Of a stretch of DNA of 64,000 bases, positions 53,762 to 63,170 are shown piece after piece. Source of the DNA: Gammaproteobacteria bacterium (GTDB lineage Bacteria > Pseudomonadota > Gammaproteobacteria > Pseudomonadales > Pseudomonadaceae); NCBI GenBank assembly GCA_018826895.1, contig JAHJYA010000122.1, forward strand, positions 1-64,000, written 5' to 3'. The position numbers and the translations under genes are program-made. The notes below the pieces were generated by a model that was not told where the DNA came from, did no database searches, and saw only the letters and a list, made by a program, of their open reading frames with translations. Within the stretch, counting starts at the first letter, position 1. Each line of letters opens with the position of its first letter.

Positions 53762-54787
53762 ATGCCGTTGAAGACGTTGCTGATCGCCCTGCCGCTGCTG
53801 TTTGTTGCCTGCCTACTGCTGTTGCTCAGCCAATCTCCTGCCCCGCCCGAACTGCCTGCACTGGCACCTCCAGCAGCGGTTCAGCCCGCCCCCACAAGCA
53901 CACCAAATGGTGTGCCCACACCAGCACCGTTACCGGTTGCAGTGCCAGCTTTACCCGCATCGTTCAGTGGCACGTCAGTCGATGGCCAATTGCGCGTCGA
54001 TGACCAGGGCCACCTGCTGATAACCGAGGAGACACGGCGGCTGTTCGACTACTTCCTGGCCGCGCTGGGCGAAAATTCGCTGCGCCAGAGTGTGGCGCGC
54101 CTACAAGCCTATATCACGGCACAACTCGGTGAGCCGGCGCGCGCGGAGGCCTTGGCCTTGCTGGACACTTACCTGGCTTACAAGCGTGAACTGGTGATGC
54201 TCGAACAGTCTCTCCCTGCCATGGCGAATATGGATGCCCTGCGCGCCCGTGAAGAGGCTGTACAAGCACTACGCGCGCAACTGTTCAGCCCCGAAGCCCA
54301 TGAAGCGTTCTTTGCTCGTGAGGAAGCCTACAACCGCTTTACCCTGCAGCGTCTGGCCATTATTCGCGACCCCACGCTGGATGCCGCCGCCAAGGCCGCA
54401 GCAGTCGACGCCCTACGAGCCGGCCTGGGCGAGCAGGCCGAGGACACTATCCTGCCGCAGCTGCAACAGGACCTACGTCAACAGACGGCCGCGCTCAAGG
54501 CCGCAGGCGCTCCGGCCAGTGCCGTCCGCCAGTTGCGCCAACAGATGGTCGGCAGTGAAGCCACTACACGTCTCGAAGCGCTCGACAGCCAGCGCCAGGA
54601 GTGGCAGCGCCGCGTCGGCGATTACCTAGCGGCAAAGCAGACCATCGAAACCAATACCAATATGTCTGCCGAGCAGCAGCGTCAGGCAATCCGCGAGCTG
54701 GCGGACAGCCGCTTCGATGAGCGCGAACGACTGCGCTTGGAAGCAGCCGCTGAACTCGCGGCCGCCCGTGCACAACGTACCCCCTGA
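53762..54787 (+). CDS. lipH: lipase-specific foldase (Lif/LipH)
   Basis: A 341-residue inner-membrane anchored steric chaperone that wraps LipA and guides its last folding step. It has one N-terminal TM ([17 protein letters not shown]), a proline/alanine-rich linker, and then two mini-domains joined by long helices rich in Arg, Glu and Ala. The conserved lipase-chaperone signature [13 protein letters not shown] is seen as [20 protein letters not shown]. Without a ribosome site of note, ATG 53762 follows lipA by 43 nt, so both are probably on one message. Confidence 0.94.
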   Translation: MPLKTLLIALPLLFVACLLLLLSQSPAPPELPALAPPAAVQPAPTSTPNGVPTPAPLPVAVPALPASFSGTSVDGQLRVDDQGHLLITEETRRLFDYFLAALGENSLRQSVARLQAYITAQLGEPARAEALALLDTYLAYKRELVMLEQSLPAMANMDALRAREEAVQALRAQLFSPEAHEAFFAREEAYNRFTLQRLAIIRDPTLDAAAKAAAVDALRAGLGEQAEDTILPQLQQDLRQQTAALKAAGAPASAVRQLRQQMVGSEATTRLEALDSQRQEWQRRVGDYLAAKQTIETNTNMSAEQQRQAIRELADSRFDERERLRLEAAAELAAARAQRTP

Positions 54788-54831
54788 ACGCAAAAGGCCC
54801 GCACGCGGCAGGCCTTGGACTGCACCTTGAC

Positions 54832-55263
54832 TTATGCCAGACGCTTGTCCACGGACAGTTTGCCAGCCCCTTCAAAGGCAATCGCGACACTGGCAGCGAG
54901 CAGGGCCAGAGCAAACTCGTAACCGTTGTTGCTCATGAAGAAACCGTTGGCCAAGTGCACGGTAACAATGGCCACAAGCATGGTCACCGCCAGGACTGCT
55001 GCGGCAGGCCGCGCCAACAGACCGATGATCAGCGCAAGACCGCCAAAGAACTCGGCGCTACCAGCGGCCAGAGCCATCAGGTAGCCCGGCGCCAGGCCGA
55101 TACTTTCCATCCACTGGGCCACGCCCTCTAGGCCGTAACCACCGAACCAGCCAAACAACTTCTGCGAGCCGTGGGCCACGAAGGTCAGGCCAACGATAAT
55201 ACGCAGCACGGTGATACCGTAGCCAGCGTGGGTGGAGGTAAGGGATTTGATCAGTGCGTTCAT
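54832..55263 (-). CDS. DoxX-family membrane protein
   Basis: A 143-residue protein with four TM helices of the DoxX family. It begins with a TM (TVLRIIVGLTFVAHGSQKLF) containing the conserved HGxQKLFG, then MALAAGSAEFFGGLALIIG and PAAAVLAVTMLVAIVTVH. DoxX proteins are linked to redox stress and sulfur-oxidation quinone pools; no substrate can be named. A 16-bp palindrome lies 37 bp upstream of its ATG, which suggests a dedicated repressor encoded elsewhere. Divergent from nothing; it follows mltF2 on the same strand. Confidence 0.88.
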   Translation of the reverse strand: MNALIKSLTSTHAGYGITVLRIIVGLTFVAHGSQKLFGWFGGYGLEGVAQWMESIGLAPGYLMALAAGSAEFFGGLALIIGLLARPAAAVLAVTMLVAIVTVHLANGFFMSNNGYEFALALLAASVAIAFEGAGKLSVDKRLA

Positions 55264-55299
55264 GGGTACAGTCCTAGGTGTGTGAGGAGATGGGCGTAG

Positions 55300-55315
55300 A
55301 GTAAATTAATTTACT
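55300..55315. promoter_or_regulatory. operator-like palindrome upstream of doxX
   Basis: AGTAAATTAATTTACT is a perfect 16-bp palindrome, 37 bp before the doxX start. Such sites suit MarR, TetR or HxlR-type dimers. Nearby, TAGCGG-N6-CCGCTA (55324-55341) may be the end signal of mltF2. Confidence 0.55.
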
Positions 55316-55361
55316 GATATTTATAGCGGCTTTTTCCGCTAAATATGATCGAATAAATAAA

Positions 55362-56774
55362 TCACTTGCGCGTATTAAAGCTAAGGGACTGCGTCTCCAA
55401 CCCATAGCGCTCGCGGTCATACGCCAGGTAATACTTATTGACCGCATTAACATAGCTCACCACGCCCATGCCCACCTGCTCCATAGCGATGCGCTCGACC
55501 TGAAAAAACCACTGGTTGGGGTTGAGTCCCCGTCGCCGCGCTTCGGCGCGCATGCTCTGCACACGCTGCGGGCCCATGTTGTAACCGGCCAGGACGAAAG
55601 CCATCCGCTCACGTTCATTGAGTTGCGGGCTGTTGAAGAAGTTGCGACGGATCATGGCCAGGTACTTGGCGCTGGCCTGAACGTTATTTTCCAGCACGCC
55701 AATGTTACTCACACCTACGCTGCGTGCAGCCGCCGGGGTGATCTGCATCAGGCCGGTCGCGCCGCCAGCACCCCGGGCAGCGGGGTTGAGCGTGGACTCC
55801 TTGAACGCCACCGCTGCCAGAGCCAGCCAGTCAAAATCGTGTAATTGGGCATAGCGCTGTAGCACCGGACGGACCTTTTCCAGACGCTGGCGTTCTGCCC
55901 GTCCGAGTGGCGAGTGAACTTTGTACAGACGTCGATAAACCCGCTGGAACGCTGCATCCTGGTCACTCGGCGCACGGTAGCCAGCCAGGAATCGGTCAAT
56001 CGCCGAGCCCAGCATGGGGGTGTCGCGCCGCAGGTACCAGCGCATGTCGCCTTCACGGGTCAGCACCAGCGCAGGCTCCAGGCGCAAGCGCGGCATGACC
56101 TTGGCCCAGCGCTCGGCAATCGGTTGCTCGACTGCAGTCATGCTAAAAATCCCGGCCTGAACCATTTCCAGCACATCCTCAATGGCCAGTGTCGGGTCGA
56201 CCCACTCGATGATGATTGGCGCCAGTTTGCGCAGCTGCAGCTCCTGGTTGATCTGTCGTACGGCTTCCCCAGCCACACTGCCGGTGGGCAACGCCAGGCT
56301 GCGCCCGGCCATCTGCTCGAAGCGCTGATAGCGCCGATCCCCCTTACGCCCCACGATAATCACCGGCACATTACGACGTATCGCCGCGCTGGCACTGATA
56401 TGACTGCCACGGGTATCGAGCAACTCGCCCGGCGCAACCAGGTCACCCTCGCCGCGCTGCAAGGCGCCGACCAGTTGATCCTTGGCCTTGGGGATCAGCT
56501 TCAGGCGCACACGACGTCCTTCGCCTGCATCACGGTTGAGGTACTGCTCGAATGCCCGCAGACGGTGGTATTCGACGCCAATGCTCTGGCCCTTGATCTC
56601 CCCCGAGCTGTTGCGACTTTGGTTGACCAGTACGCGCAACTCGCCGCTGCCACGGATACTCGCCAGGTCACGCGCGGCTGCTGGACGAGCAACTTCCGGC
56701 GGCCCAGCCAGCCGCGCAACCGCCGACATCGGCAGCAGCAAGGCGAGGCACAGGACGAGAAGCGGACGCAGCAT
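55362..56774 (-). CDS. mltF2: membrane-bound lytic transglycosylase MltF2-like
   Basis: A 470-residue two-domain enzyme. After the signal sequence (MLRPLLVLCLALLLPMSAVA) comes an ABC-type solute-binding domain (residues 40-270; GELRVLVNQSRNSSG). It is followed by a soluble lytic transglycosylase domain with the catalytic Glu in VAFKESTLNPAARG and the signature ATGLMQITPAAARSVGV. It cuts peptidoglycan to make 1,6-anhydromuropeptides, with the binding domain regulating activity. There is no lipobox, so it is probably soluble in the periplasm or signal-anchored. Divergent from tatD. Confidence 0.9.
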   Translation of the reverse strand: MLRPLLVLCLALLLPMSAVARLAGPPEVARPAAARDLASIRGSGELRVLVNQSRNSSGEIKGQSIGVEYHRLRAFEQYLNRDAGEGRRVRLKLIPKAKDQLVGALQRGEGDLVAPGELLDTRGSHISASAAIRRNVPVIIVGRKGDRRYQRFEQMAGRSLALPTGSVAGEAVRQINQELQLRKLAPIIIEWVDPTLAIEDVLEMVQAGIFSMTAVEQPIAERWAKVMPRLRLEPALVLTREGDMRWYLRRDTPMLGSAIDRFLAGYRAPSDQDAAFQRVYRRLYKVHSPLGRAERQRLEKVRPVLQRYAQLHDFDWLALAAVAFKESTLNPAARGAGGATGLMQITPAAARSVGVSNIGVLENNVQASAKYLAMIRRNFFNSPQLNERERMAFVLAGYNMGPQRVQSMRAEARRRGLNPNQWFFQVERIAMEQVGMGVVSYVNAVNKYYLAYDRERYGLETQSLSFNTRK

Positions 56775-56909
56775 CAGGGCTCCGGAGCACGGTCAGCGCA
56801 GCGAGCGCATGACCAATCGACTAAACGTAGGGGCGAGCCGCAGGCTGCCCGAGGGCGGCGAAGGGTGTCACAGCACGCACTGGGATGCCAGCCAAAGCTT
56901 TCATAGCAC

Positions 56910-56943
56910 ATTACAAAGCATCCACAACCTCTTGTAATACAAG
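56910..56943. promoter_or_regulatory. palindromes between mltF2 and tatD
   Basis: CTTGTA-A-TACAAG (56931-56943) is a perfect palindrome, and ATTACAA (56910-56916) is an inverted match of the TTGTAAT inside it. They lie about 60-95 bp before tatD in an AT-rich stretch. Function is unknown. Confidence 0.35.
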
Positions 56944-57003
56944 CGTTTATAGTTTGAATAGAAAGCTTTGTTATGCTGCACCCCCTGATAGGTAGGTAGC
57001 ACC

Positions 57004-57822
57004 ATGCAACTCATCGACATCGGCGTCAATCTGACCCACCCCAGCTTCGCCGAACAACGTGAAGCACTGCTCGAACGCGCCTATACCGCCGGCGTCTGCC
57101 AACTGGTGCTGACCGGTACCAGCTTGAGCGAGAGCGAACAGGCCATACAGCTGTGCGAAACCCTCGATACAAGCCGTGAACGGCTGTTCTGCACCGCCGG
57201 GGTCCACCCCCATGACGCCGACCAGTGGCGACCCGAGAGCGCTGTGCAACTGGCTGAGCTACTGCGCCAGGAACCCGTACGCGCGGTGGGCGAATGCGGT
57301 TTGGATTTCAATCGCGACTTCTCCCTGCGCAGCAACCAGGAGCGTGCCCTGGCCGATCAGCTGGCGTTGGCCTGTGAACAGCGCTTGCCGGTATTTCTCC
57401 ATGAGCGTGATGCCAACCAGCGCCTGCTGGAAATTCTGCGCGACTACCGTGACCATTTACCTGCTGCGGTAGTGCACTGTTTCACTGGAGAGAAACAGGC
57501 GCTGTTCAGCTACCTGGACTTGGACCTGCACATCGGCATTACCGGCTGGATCTGCGATGAACGCCGCGGTACGCACCTGCACCCACTGGTGCGCGAAATT
57601 CCCCGTGGCCGCTTGATGCTTGAAAGCGATGCGCCCTTCCTATTACCACGCAGCCTTCGCCCTAAGCCGAAGAACGGGCGCAACGAGCCGGCGTTCCTGC
57701 CGGAAGTGCTGCGCGAGGTGGCGTTGCACCGTGGGGAAAGCGAAGCATGTCTGGCTGAGCACACCAGCGCCTGCGCACGGGCGTTTTTCTCACTGCCAGT
57801 GCTGCCGTCAGAACAACCCTGA
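57004..57822 (+). CDS. TatD-family metal-dependent hydrolase
   Basis: A 272-residue TIM-barrel protein of the amidohydrolase superfamily; TatD proteins are 3'-5' exonucleases acting on DNA and RNA. Key metal ligands are visible: [43 protein letters not shown], and [15 protein letters not shown] near the C-terminus. The N-terminus reads [15 protein letters not shown], with a Cys-free DIGVNL in place of the common DTHCHL, as in many TatD (versus YcfH) members. It may take part in DNA repair or RNA turnover. Confidence 0.9.
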   Translation: MQLIDIGVNLTHPSFAEQREALLERAYTAGVCQLVLTGTSLSESEQAIQLCETLDTSRERLFCTAGVHPHDADQWRPESAVQLAELLRQEPVRAVGECGLDFNRDFSLRSNQERALADQLALACEQRLPVFLHERDANQRLLEILRDYRDHLPAAVVHCFTGEKQALFSYLDLDLHIGITGWICDERRGTHLHPLVREIPRGRLMLESDAPFLLPRSLRPKPKNGRNEPAFLPEVLREVALHRGESEACLAEHTSACARAFFSLPVLPSEQP

Positions 57823-57922
57823 GCGGGCAGACAGCTTTAAGCTATACCGGCCATAGCCAGGACCAATTCGCCGGCCACCAAGCATGCAGCCTAGACTGGC
57901 GCATGCCTTGGAGGAACCCAGC

Positions 57923-58276
57923 ATGACCAGCAAACGCCTGAATGATCTCGCCAGCCAGTTGCGCGACTATGCGCGCAGCCATAGTCACCCAACCAATCTG
58001 TTGATTCACCTGCTCACGGTGCCGTTGTTTATCGTTGCCAGTGCGGTGCTACTCAATGGCCTGGTGCAATTGAGTTTTGTCGCGGTCGTGACCGGGATTA
58101 TCGGTCTGGTCGCAGCAGTGATTCTGCAGCGTGCCGGGCACCGCTATGAAACCGACACGCCTGAGGAGACGCCCGACATCAAGCAACTGCTGCGTGAACA
58201 GTTCGTCACCTTCCCGCAGTTCGTCCTCAACGGTGGTTGGCTGCGTGCCTGGCGCGCCGGTCGGCATAGATCTTAG
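57923..58276 (+). CDS. Mpo1-like (DUF962) membrane protein
   Basis: A 117-residue protein with three hydrophobic helices and the family start YARSHSHPTNLLIHLLTVPL. The His and Asn residues here match the HxxxNxxxH type of the Mpo1/DUF962 group, whose yeast member is a 2-hydroxy fatty acid dioxygenase. The rest is LSFVAVVTGIIGLVAAVILQ and a charged tail. The bacterial substrate is unknown. ATG 57923 has GGAGGAA upstream, a strong ribosome site. Convergent with the thioesterase gene, stops 2 nt apart. Confidence 0.8.
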   Translation: MTSKRLNDLASQLRDYARSHSHPTNLLIHLLTVPLFIVASAVLLNGLVQLSFVAVVTGIIGLVAAVILQRAGHRYETDTPEETPDIKQLLREQFVTFPQFVLNGGWLRAWRAGRHRS

Positions 58277-58278
58277 GA

Positions 58279-59076
58279 TCAGCCGAAGACCGTGACGGTT
58301 TGCCGGCTGATTGCAACCAGCTCGCCGCTCGGCGCCCATAGCGCGGCCGCCACATGGCCATACCCATCGCGGGCATGCTCGATGGTCGCCCGGTACATGC
58401 ACCAGTCATCGGTGCTAAGGCTGGCCAGCGGTTGTACGAACTCGATGGTCCAGGTCAGGGAGCTACCTGGTGCCGGCGCCCGCAAATACGGCAGTACCGC
58501 TGGCGGCCAGGCATCGACCAAGGCCAACAGATGGGCTTCGTCCAGCGGCTGTGGTTGTGGCTCGTCACGCAAACGTACCCACCCCCCCATCTCGCGGGAC
58601 TCAGTGGCACTGAATGGCAGGCCGCCAATCGCCCAGCGCATGGCCAGGTAACGGGTGAACTCTGGGGTGACCTTGGCGATGTACGGCATTTCCTGACAGC
58701 TCTGCACATCCTTCAGTACAGGGGCAGGCTCTGCCGCCACTTGAACGGCCGAAGCGCGCGATGCGCCAAAGCTGCCCTGCACCAGGGTCACGGTCTGGCC
58801 ATTCTGCACAGCACGACCAAGCACCTGGCTGACCGCCTTACCTTCACGCAGCAATTCAGCGCTAAAAGCAACCGGTACATCCGGCTCGACCGGACCGACA
58901 AAGGTGATAGCCAGCGAACGCACCGGCCGCCCTTCTGCCACAGCAGCACGCATCACATCGAATACCAGGGCAGCCACCAAGCCACCAAAACTGGCGCGAC
59001 CCTGCCCCCACACCGGTGGTATCACCACGTGCTCCGGGTTAGCGCGTACCGCAGCCAGCAATTCAGAAAACCTCAT
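58279..59076 (-). CDS. acyl-CoA thioesterase (TesB/double-hotdog type)
   Basis: A 265-residue thioesterase of the two-hotdog (TesB) type that would hydrolyse acyl-CoA. First hotdog: WGQGRASFGGLVAALVFDVM; second: IEFVQPLASLSTDDWCMYRA, then YGHVAAALWAPSGELVAISR near the C-terminus, the usual position of the catalytic region. Chain-length preference is unknown. ATG 59076 is preferred to GTG 59082, since the GAGG lies at a better distance. Convergent with the Mpo1-like gene. Confidence 0.86.
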   Translation of the reverse strand: MRFSELLAAVRANPEHVVIPPVWGQGRASFGGLVAALVFDVMRAAVAEGRPVRSLAITFVGPVEPDVPVAFSAELLREGKAVSQVLGRAVQNGQTVTLVQGSFGASRASAVQVAAEPAPVLKDVQSCQEMPYIAKVTPEFTRYLAMRWAIGGLPFSATESREMGGWVRLRDEPQPQPLDEAHLLALVDAWPPAVLPYLRAPAPGSSLTWTIEFVQPLASLSTDDWCMYRATIEHARDGYGHVAAALWAPSGELVAISRQTVTVFG

Positions 59077-59188
59077 ACTCACCTCAATTGGACAATCTGC
59101 TGCCGATAGTAGGGGATTGCCTGGTCATCGGGTAAGTTGCCATGGCGGCATATTGGCCAATCAGCATGATTGAGCGGTGCATGCCCGC

Positions 59189-61192
59189 TTATTGCGTGCG
59201 CTTATCGGCCACCCGCAGGCGCCAGGGCAAGGCGCGGCGCAACAGACGTAGCTGGCGCCATAGCTGGGCATCCGGAATGGCTTCGCCGGCGTAACGACGT
59301 GCTTCGTAGAGGTCAGCAAAAGCTTCAATGGCTGCTGCATGAGCCGGCAGCAGGCCGGCTGCCCGCGAGGCATAGGCTCGCGCACCCTCCCCGGTCTGCC
59401 AATGCACACCCTGCCGAGCCAGCAGCCGGGCGAACTGGCGAAACAGTCGCTGCTGGGGGTCGCGCTCGCGCTGCCAGGGCTTGAACAGCCAGAGCGCCAG
59501 CGCACCGAGCAGCACCCCACCGCCGCCGACCAGCACCAGTGCCAGCAAACGACCGTCCAACTGACCAAACCAACGCTGCAGCAACTCCAGTTGCTGGGTG
59601 CCCTGATACCCCAGAACCCAGCGCTGCCAGCCATAATTGAGGTTGTCCCAGCCCAAGCGCAGTTGGTTGAGCCAAGCGAACTGTCGGTAGCGCAATGGCG
59701 AGAAAGGCGAATCCTCAAGAAAACTCTGCTCATCTGTGAGGGCCTGTTCGAGGCCTTGCTCTATACGTTCGGGGGCCACCTGGAACGTCGGGTCGACTCG
59801 GGTCCAGCCGATTTGCGGACGCCAATACTCGACCCAGGCATGGGCGTCGAACTGGCGCACCTGCAGGTAATTGCCCGCCGGGTTGAATTCACCGCCCTGG
59901 TAACCGGCCACCACCCGCGCCGGGATGCCGGCAGCGCGCAACACGAAGGTCATGGCGCCCGCATAGTGGGCGCAGAAACCGCGCTGGGTATCGAAGAGAA
60001 AGCCGTCGATGCTGTCACGCCCAAGCCTGGGTGGACGCAGGGTGTAGCTGAAAGGTTGTTGGTTGAAATGACGCAACAGCGCCTGCACCAGTTGCTCGCT
60101 TTGCGGATGTTCACGCTTGAGCTGTGCGGCCCATTCGCGTGTGCGCGGGTCGCCGTCTGCCGGCAACTGCAGGGTCACGGCACGCCGCGCTGCATCCAGC
60201 TGCGGCTCGCGCACGGCCTGGGGCCAGGACTCCACCCCATACAGCAGCGAGCGGTCCACCGGGCGATTGCGCTGCAAGCGAAAATCCGCCATCAGCCGCG
60301 TGCTGTCCAGACTGGTCCGCGCCACATCCAGACTGAATAACCACGGCTGACCACTGGGTTGCATCACCACGCTGTAGCGCAGCGACTCACCCGCGGTTTG
60401 CCATTGCGCGGCCTGAGGCGACTGCGCCAGACTGGATTGCGACCAGCGCCGGCCATCGAAACGCTCAAGCGTCAGGGCGCGCCAGTACAGCTCGGACCGC
60501 GCAGGTACCTCTCCCTCGAACTGGGCACGGAACGCCAGCGCCCCGGAACGGCTGAGTTCGGCGATATCCGCCGGCGCCATACTGTCGGCCAAGCCGGTGA
60601 CGCCTCTGTCATTCGGCCCCGGCAGCGACCACAGCGGGCCAAAGCGCGGAAAGAAGATAAACAACAGCACCATCAACGGCACCGCCTGCAATACCAGGCT
60701 GCCGGCCAGACGCGCCGTAGGCCAGGGGCGCTGAGCAATAGCGCTTTGCTGCAGGCCGATCAGCGCCGCCAGCAGTGCGGTCACCGGTAGCAGGCTGAAC
60801 AGCGCCACCAGGATGCTGTCATCGAACAGATAGCCAGTGACCACCACGAAGAAACCGAGAAAGATCAGCACCAGAGCATCGCGACGGCTGCGCATCTCCA
60901 GCAATTTGAGCAGAAACGCCGCCACCAGCAGCACTACCCCGGCGTCCAGGCCGACAAGGCTGCCACGGGAGAAATACACCCCAAGGCCGGCGGCGATCAT
61001 CAGGCCGCCCTTGGCCCAGGCGTTCGGGAAGGCAGCGCGCATACGGAATATCTGCACCCGCCAGCCTGCGCAGCCCAGCCAAAGCGCCAGGATCCATAGG
61101 GGCAGATGGGCCAACAGCGGCAAGATTACCAGCGCCTGAGCCACCAGCAGCCAGGTCAAACTGATGCGTGGAATCGTCGGCAGCGCACTCAT
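59189..61192 (-). CDS. tgpA: transglutaminase-like membrane protein TgpA
   Basis: A 667-residue membrane protein with several N-terminal TM helices (DUF3488), a periplasmic transglutaminase core and one more TM near residue 550 (LLALVLVGGGGVLLGALALW). The catalytic Cys lies in TQRGFCAHYAGAMTFVLRAA, with the His in DAHAWVEYWR and the Asp in WTRVDPTFQVA. P. aeruginosa TgpA, of like length, is essential for growth. The reaction in the cell is not known. It ends the moxR-DUF58-tgpA operon, overlapping the DUF58 gene by 4 nt. Confidence 0.92.
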   Translation of the reverse strand: MSALPTIPRISLTWLLVAQALVILPLLAHLPLWILALWLGCAGWRVQIFRMRAAFPNAWAKGGLMIAAGLGVYFSRGSLVGLDAGVVLLVAAFLLKLLEMRSRRDALVLIFLGFFVVVTGYLFDDSILVALFSLLPVTALLAALIGLQQSAIAQRPWPTARLAGSLVLQAVPLMVLLFIFFPRFGPLWSLPGPNDRGVTGLADSMAPADIAELSRSGALAFRAQFEGEVPARSELYWRALTLERFDGRRWSQSSLAQSPQAAQWQTAGESLRYSVVMQPSGQPWLFSLDVARTSLDSTRLMADFRLQRNRPVDRSLLYGVESWPQAVREPQLDAARRAVTLQLPADGDPRTREWAAQLKREHPQSEQLVQALLRHFNQQPFSYTLRPPRLGRDSIDGFLFDTQRGFCAHYAGAMTFVLRAAGIPARVVAGYQGGEFNPAGNYLQVRQFDAHAWVEYWRPQIGWTRVDPTFQVAPERIEQGLEQALTDEQSFLEDSPFSPLRYRQFAWLNQLRLGWDNLNYGWQRWVLGYQGTQQLELLQRWFGQLDGRLLALVLVGGGGVLLGALALWLFKPWQRERDPQQRLFRQFARLLARQGVHWQTGEGARAYASRAAGLLPAHAAAIEAFADLYEARRYAGEAIPDAQLWRQLRLLRRALPWRLRVADKRTQ

Positions 61193-62145
61193 GGCGTGCC
61201 CCCGTAAAGTGCCAGGGCCTGCAGGCAGGCGTCACGGTGAGCGTCACCGCTCGCCGCTGTGCGGTACAGGCCGGGCAGCCTGAGCGCGAACGACTGCTGG
61301 CGTTCCGAGAGCATCAACACCCAATGGCACAGGCGCGACAGGCGCGTCTCTATATCCCCGTCCAGGGCATCGAAGTCCAGGTCCAGCTCAAGCCCGCTGT
61401 AGCTGGCGAAGTCCTTGACCTGCAGGCCTTGCCCGCGGGAATAGGCCTTCCAGTCCAGGCGTCGGCGTGAGTCGCCCGGCTGGTAAGCCTTGAGCCCCTG
61501 AAAATCATCGGCGCCCTGACCATGCGCCAGACGCCCCTGCTCCGGCGACTGCTGATCGGCACCCGCGTGCAGCGGCAGCTCACCGGGCAGCGGCCGCGGA
61601 TAGACCAGCAGCGGCTGGTCGAGGTCCACCCAGCTCCAGGCCACCAGCACACCGAGGGGAAACCGGCTTTCGACCCGCAAACGACCAGGACGCAACCAAC
61701 CACGGCGGGTTGTCGGCGCGTTCAGCTCGCAGGTGACACTGCCATACTCGGCGATATCCACGGCCTGCAGGTCAGCCGGCGGCCAGCCCAGGGCGATGGC
61801 CTGATGTGCGCGGCCGCTGCTCTCCAGGCGCACCCGCCAGCGGCCGGCCTCGCCCACGAATACCGGTGTCGTGCCTCCAGCCTTGAGAATCAGCCCAGCC
61901 AGGTTGCGGTAGGTGTGCAGAATGGCCACCACGAATACCGAGGCCAGCAGAAAGGTCAGGCCATAGGCCAGGCTGTTCTGGTAGTTGATGCCCGCCAGCA
62001 GCATCAGGCCCAAGGCGATCATGAAGGCGCCGCCCACTCGGCTGGGTACGATGAAAATCCGCCGCTGGGTCAAACGGACGCTGCCGGAGGCCGGAATCCG
62101 TCGTGCCAGCCAGCGGTCCCAGTGCGGGCGCCAGCGACGGTTCAA
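61189..62145 (-). CDS. DUF58-domain membrane protein
   Basis: A 318-residue protein with two TM helices near the N-terminus (FMIALGLMLLAGINYQNSLA and LTFLLASVFVVAILHTY) and a DUF58 cytosolic region. It contains LRVESRFPLGVLVAWSWVDL and GDSRRRLDWKAYSRGQGLQV, which are characteristic of the family. These proteins occur with MoxR ATPases and transglutaminases and resemble von Willebrand factor A domains. It is coupled to both neighbours by 4-nt overlaps. Role unknown, probably in the assembly or activity of TgpA. Confidence 0.9.
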   Translation of the reverse strand: MNRRWRPHWDRWLARRIPASGSVRLTQRRIFIVPSRVGGAFMIALGLMLLAGINYQNSLAYGLTFLLASVFVVAILHTYRNLAGLILKAGGTTPVFVGEAGRWRVRLESSGRAHQAIALGWPPADLQAVDIAEYGSVTCELNAPTTRRGWLRPGRLRVESRFPLGVLVAWSWVDLDQPLLVYPRPLPGELPLHAGADQQSPEQGRLAHGQGADDFQGLKAYQPGDSRRRLDWKAYSRGQGLQVKDFASYSGLELDLDFDALDGDIETRLSRLCHWVLMLSERQQSFALRLPGLYRTAASGDAHRDACLQALALYGGTP

Positions 62146-63059
62146 AGCGCCGGCACCTCACGCAACAGCCACTGCACCAGCGCACTGCCGCCATGCCCGG
62201 CAGGATCAGCCTGGTCACGCAGGCGGTGGCCGACCACCGCCGGCAAGACCGCCTGCACATCCTCGGGAATCACGTAGTCGCGCTCGGCCAGAAACGCCCA
62301 GGCGCGCGCCGCGGCGAGCAAAGCCAGGCTGCCACGCGGTGACAGGCCCCAGGCGAACTGCGGCTGGGTACGGGTGGCGTCGACCAGGCGCAGCACATAG
62401 TCGATCAGTGCATCGCTGGCCCGCACCTGGGGAATTTCGGCCTGGATCAGCCCCAGCTCGCGGTGATCGAGAATCGGCTCCAGGCGTGGCAACAGGCTGC
62501 GCCGCGAATCGCCGAGCAACAGCGCGCGTTCTGCGGCCTTGCCGGGATAACCGAGCGACAAGCGCATAAGGAAACGGTCGAGCTGCGACTCCGGCAGCGC
62601 GAAGGTGCCGCCCTGGCTGACCGGGTTCTGCGTGGCGATAACGAAGAACGGCTCGGGCAGCGGCCGGGTTGCGCCCTCGATGGTCACCTGCCCCTCTTCC
62701 ATGGCTTCGAGCAGCGCGCTCTGGCTCTTGGGGGTAGCCCGGTTGATTTCATCTGCCAGCACCAGCTCGGCGAAGATCGGCCCAGGGTGAAAGACAAACT
62801 GCCCGCTGTCCTTGTCGAACACCGAGGTGCCGAGGATATCGCCGGGCAACAGGTCAGAGGTGAACTGAATGCGCTGAAAGCTCAGGCCCAACACCCTGGC
62901 CAGGGCGTGGCTGAGGGTGGTCTTGCCCATCCCGGGCAGGTCCTCGATCAGCAAATGCCCGCGGGCCAATAAGCAGGCCATGGCCAGGCGAACCTGCGGT
63001 TCTTTACCTAAAAGGACCTGATTGACCGCGCTAAGGCAGGCGTCCAGTTTTGTGCGCAT
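62142..63059 (-). CDS. MoxR-family AAA+ ATPase
   Basis: A 305-residue AAA+ ATPase of the MoxR group, which act as chaperones for metal insertion or complex assembly. Walker A lies in EDLPGMGKTTLSHALARVLG, Walker B in LVLADEINRATPKSQSALLE, and sensor 1 in VIATQNPVSQGGTFALPESQ, all diagnostic. ATG 63059 is supported by AAGGGAG upstream; the longer frame to 63158 is not. It is the first gene of moxR-DUF58-tgpA, an arrangement frequent in proteobacteria. Confidence 0.94.
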   Translation of the reverse strand: MRTKLDACLSAVNQVLLGKEPQVRLAMACLLARGHLLIEDLPGMGKTTLSHALARVLGLSFQRIQFTSDLLPGDILGTSVFDKDSGQFVFHPGPIFAELVLADEINRATPKSQSALLEAMEEGQVTIEGATRPLPEPFFVIATQNPVSQGGTFALPESQLDRFLMRLSLGYPGKAAERALLLGDSRRSLLPRLEPILDHRELGLIQAEIPQVRASDALIDYVLRLVDATRTQPQFAWGLSPRGSLALLAAARAWAFLAERDYVIPEDVQAVLPAVVGHRLRDQADPAGHGGSALVQWLLREVPAL

Positions 63060-63170
63060 CGTTTCACTCCCTTGCAGTTGCCGCGATGCTACTGGGCTGG
63101 CTGCTGCGGGCAAAGCGCGCTGTAACCTTTGCTCATGAAAACCTGCAGTGGCGCACACCTAGGGCCTGTT

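Noticed and set aside
55914-56906. 330-codon plus-strand open frame opposite mltF2
   Set aside because: It is antisense to a confident lytic transglycosylase with no ribosome site or domain.
59339-60340. 333-codon plus-strand open frame opposite tgpA
   Set aside because: It is antisense to the transglutaminase core; its composition is that of a shadow frame.
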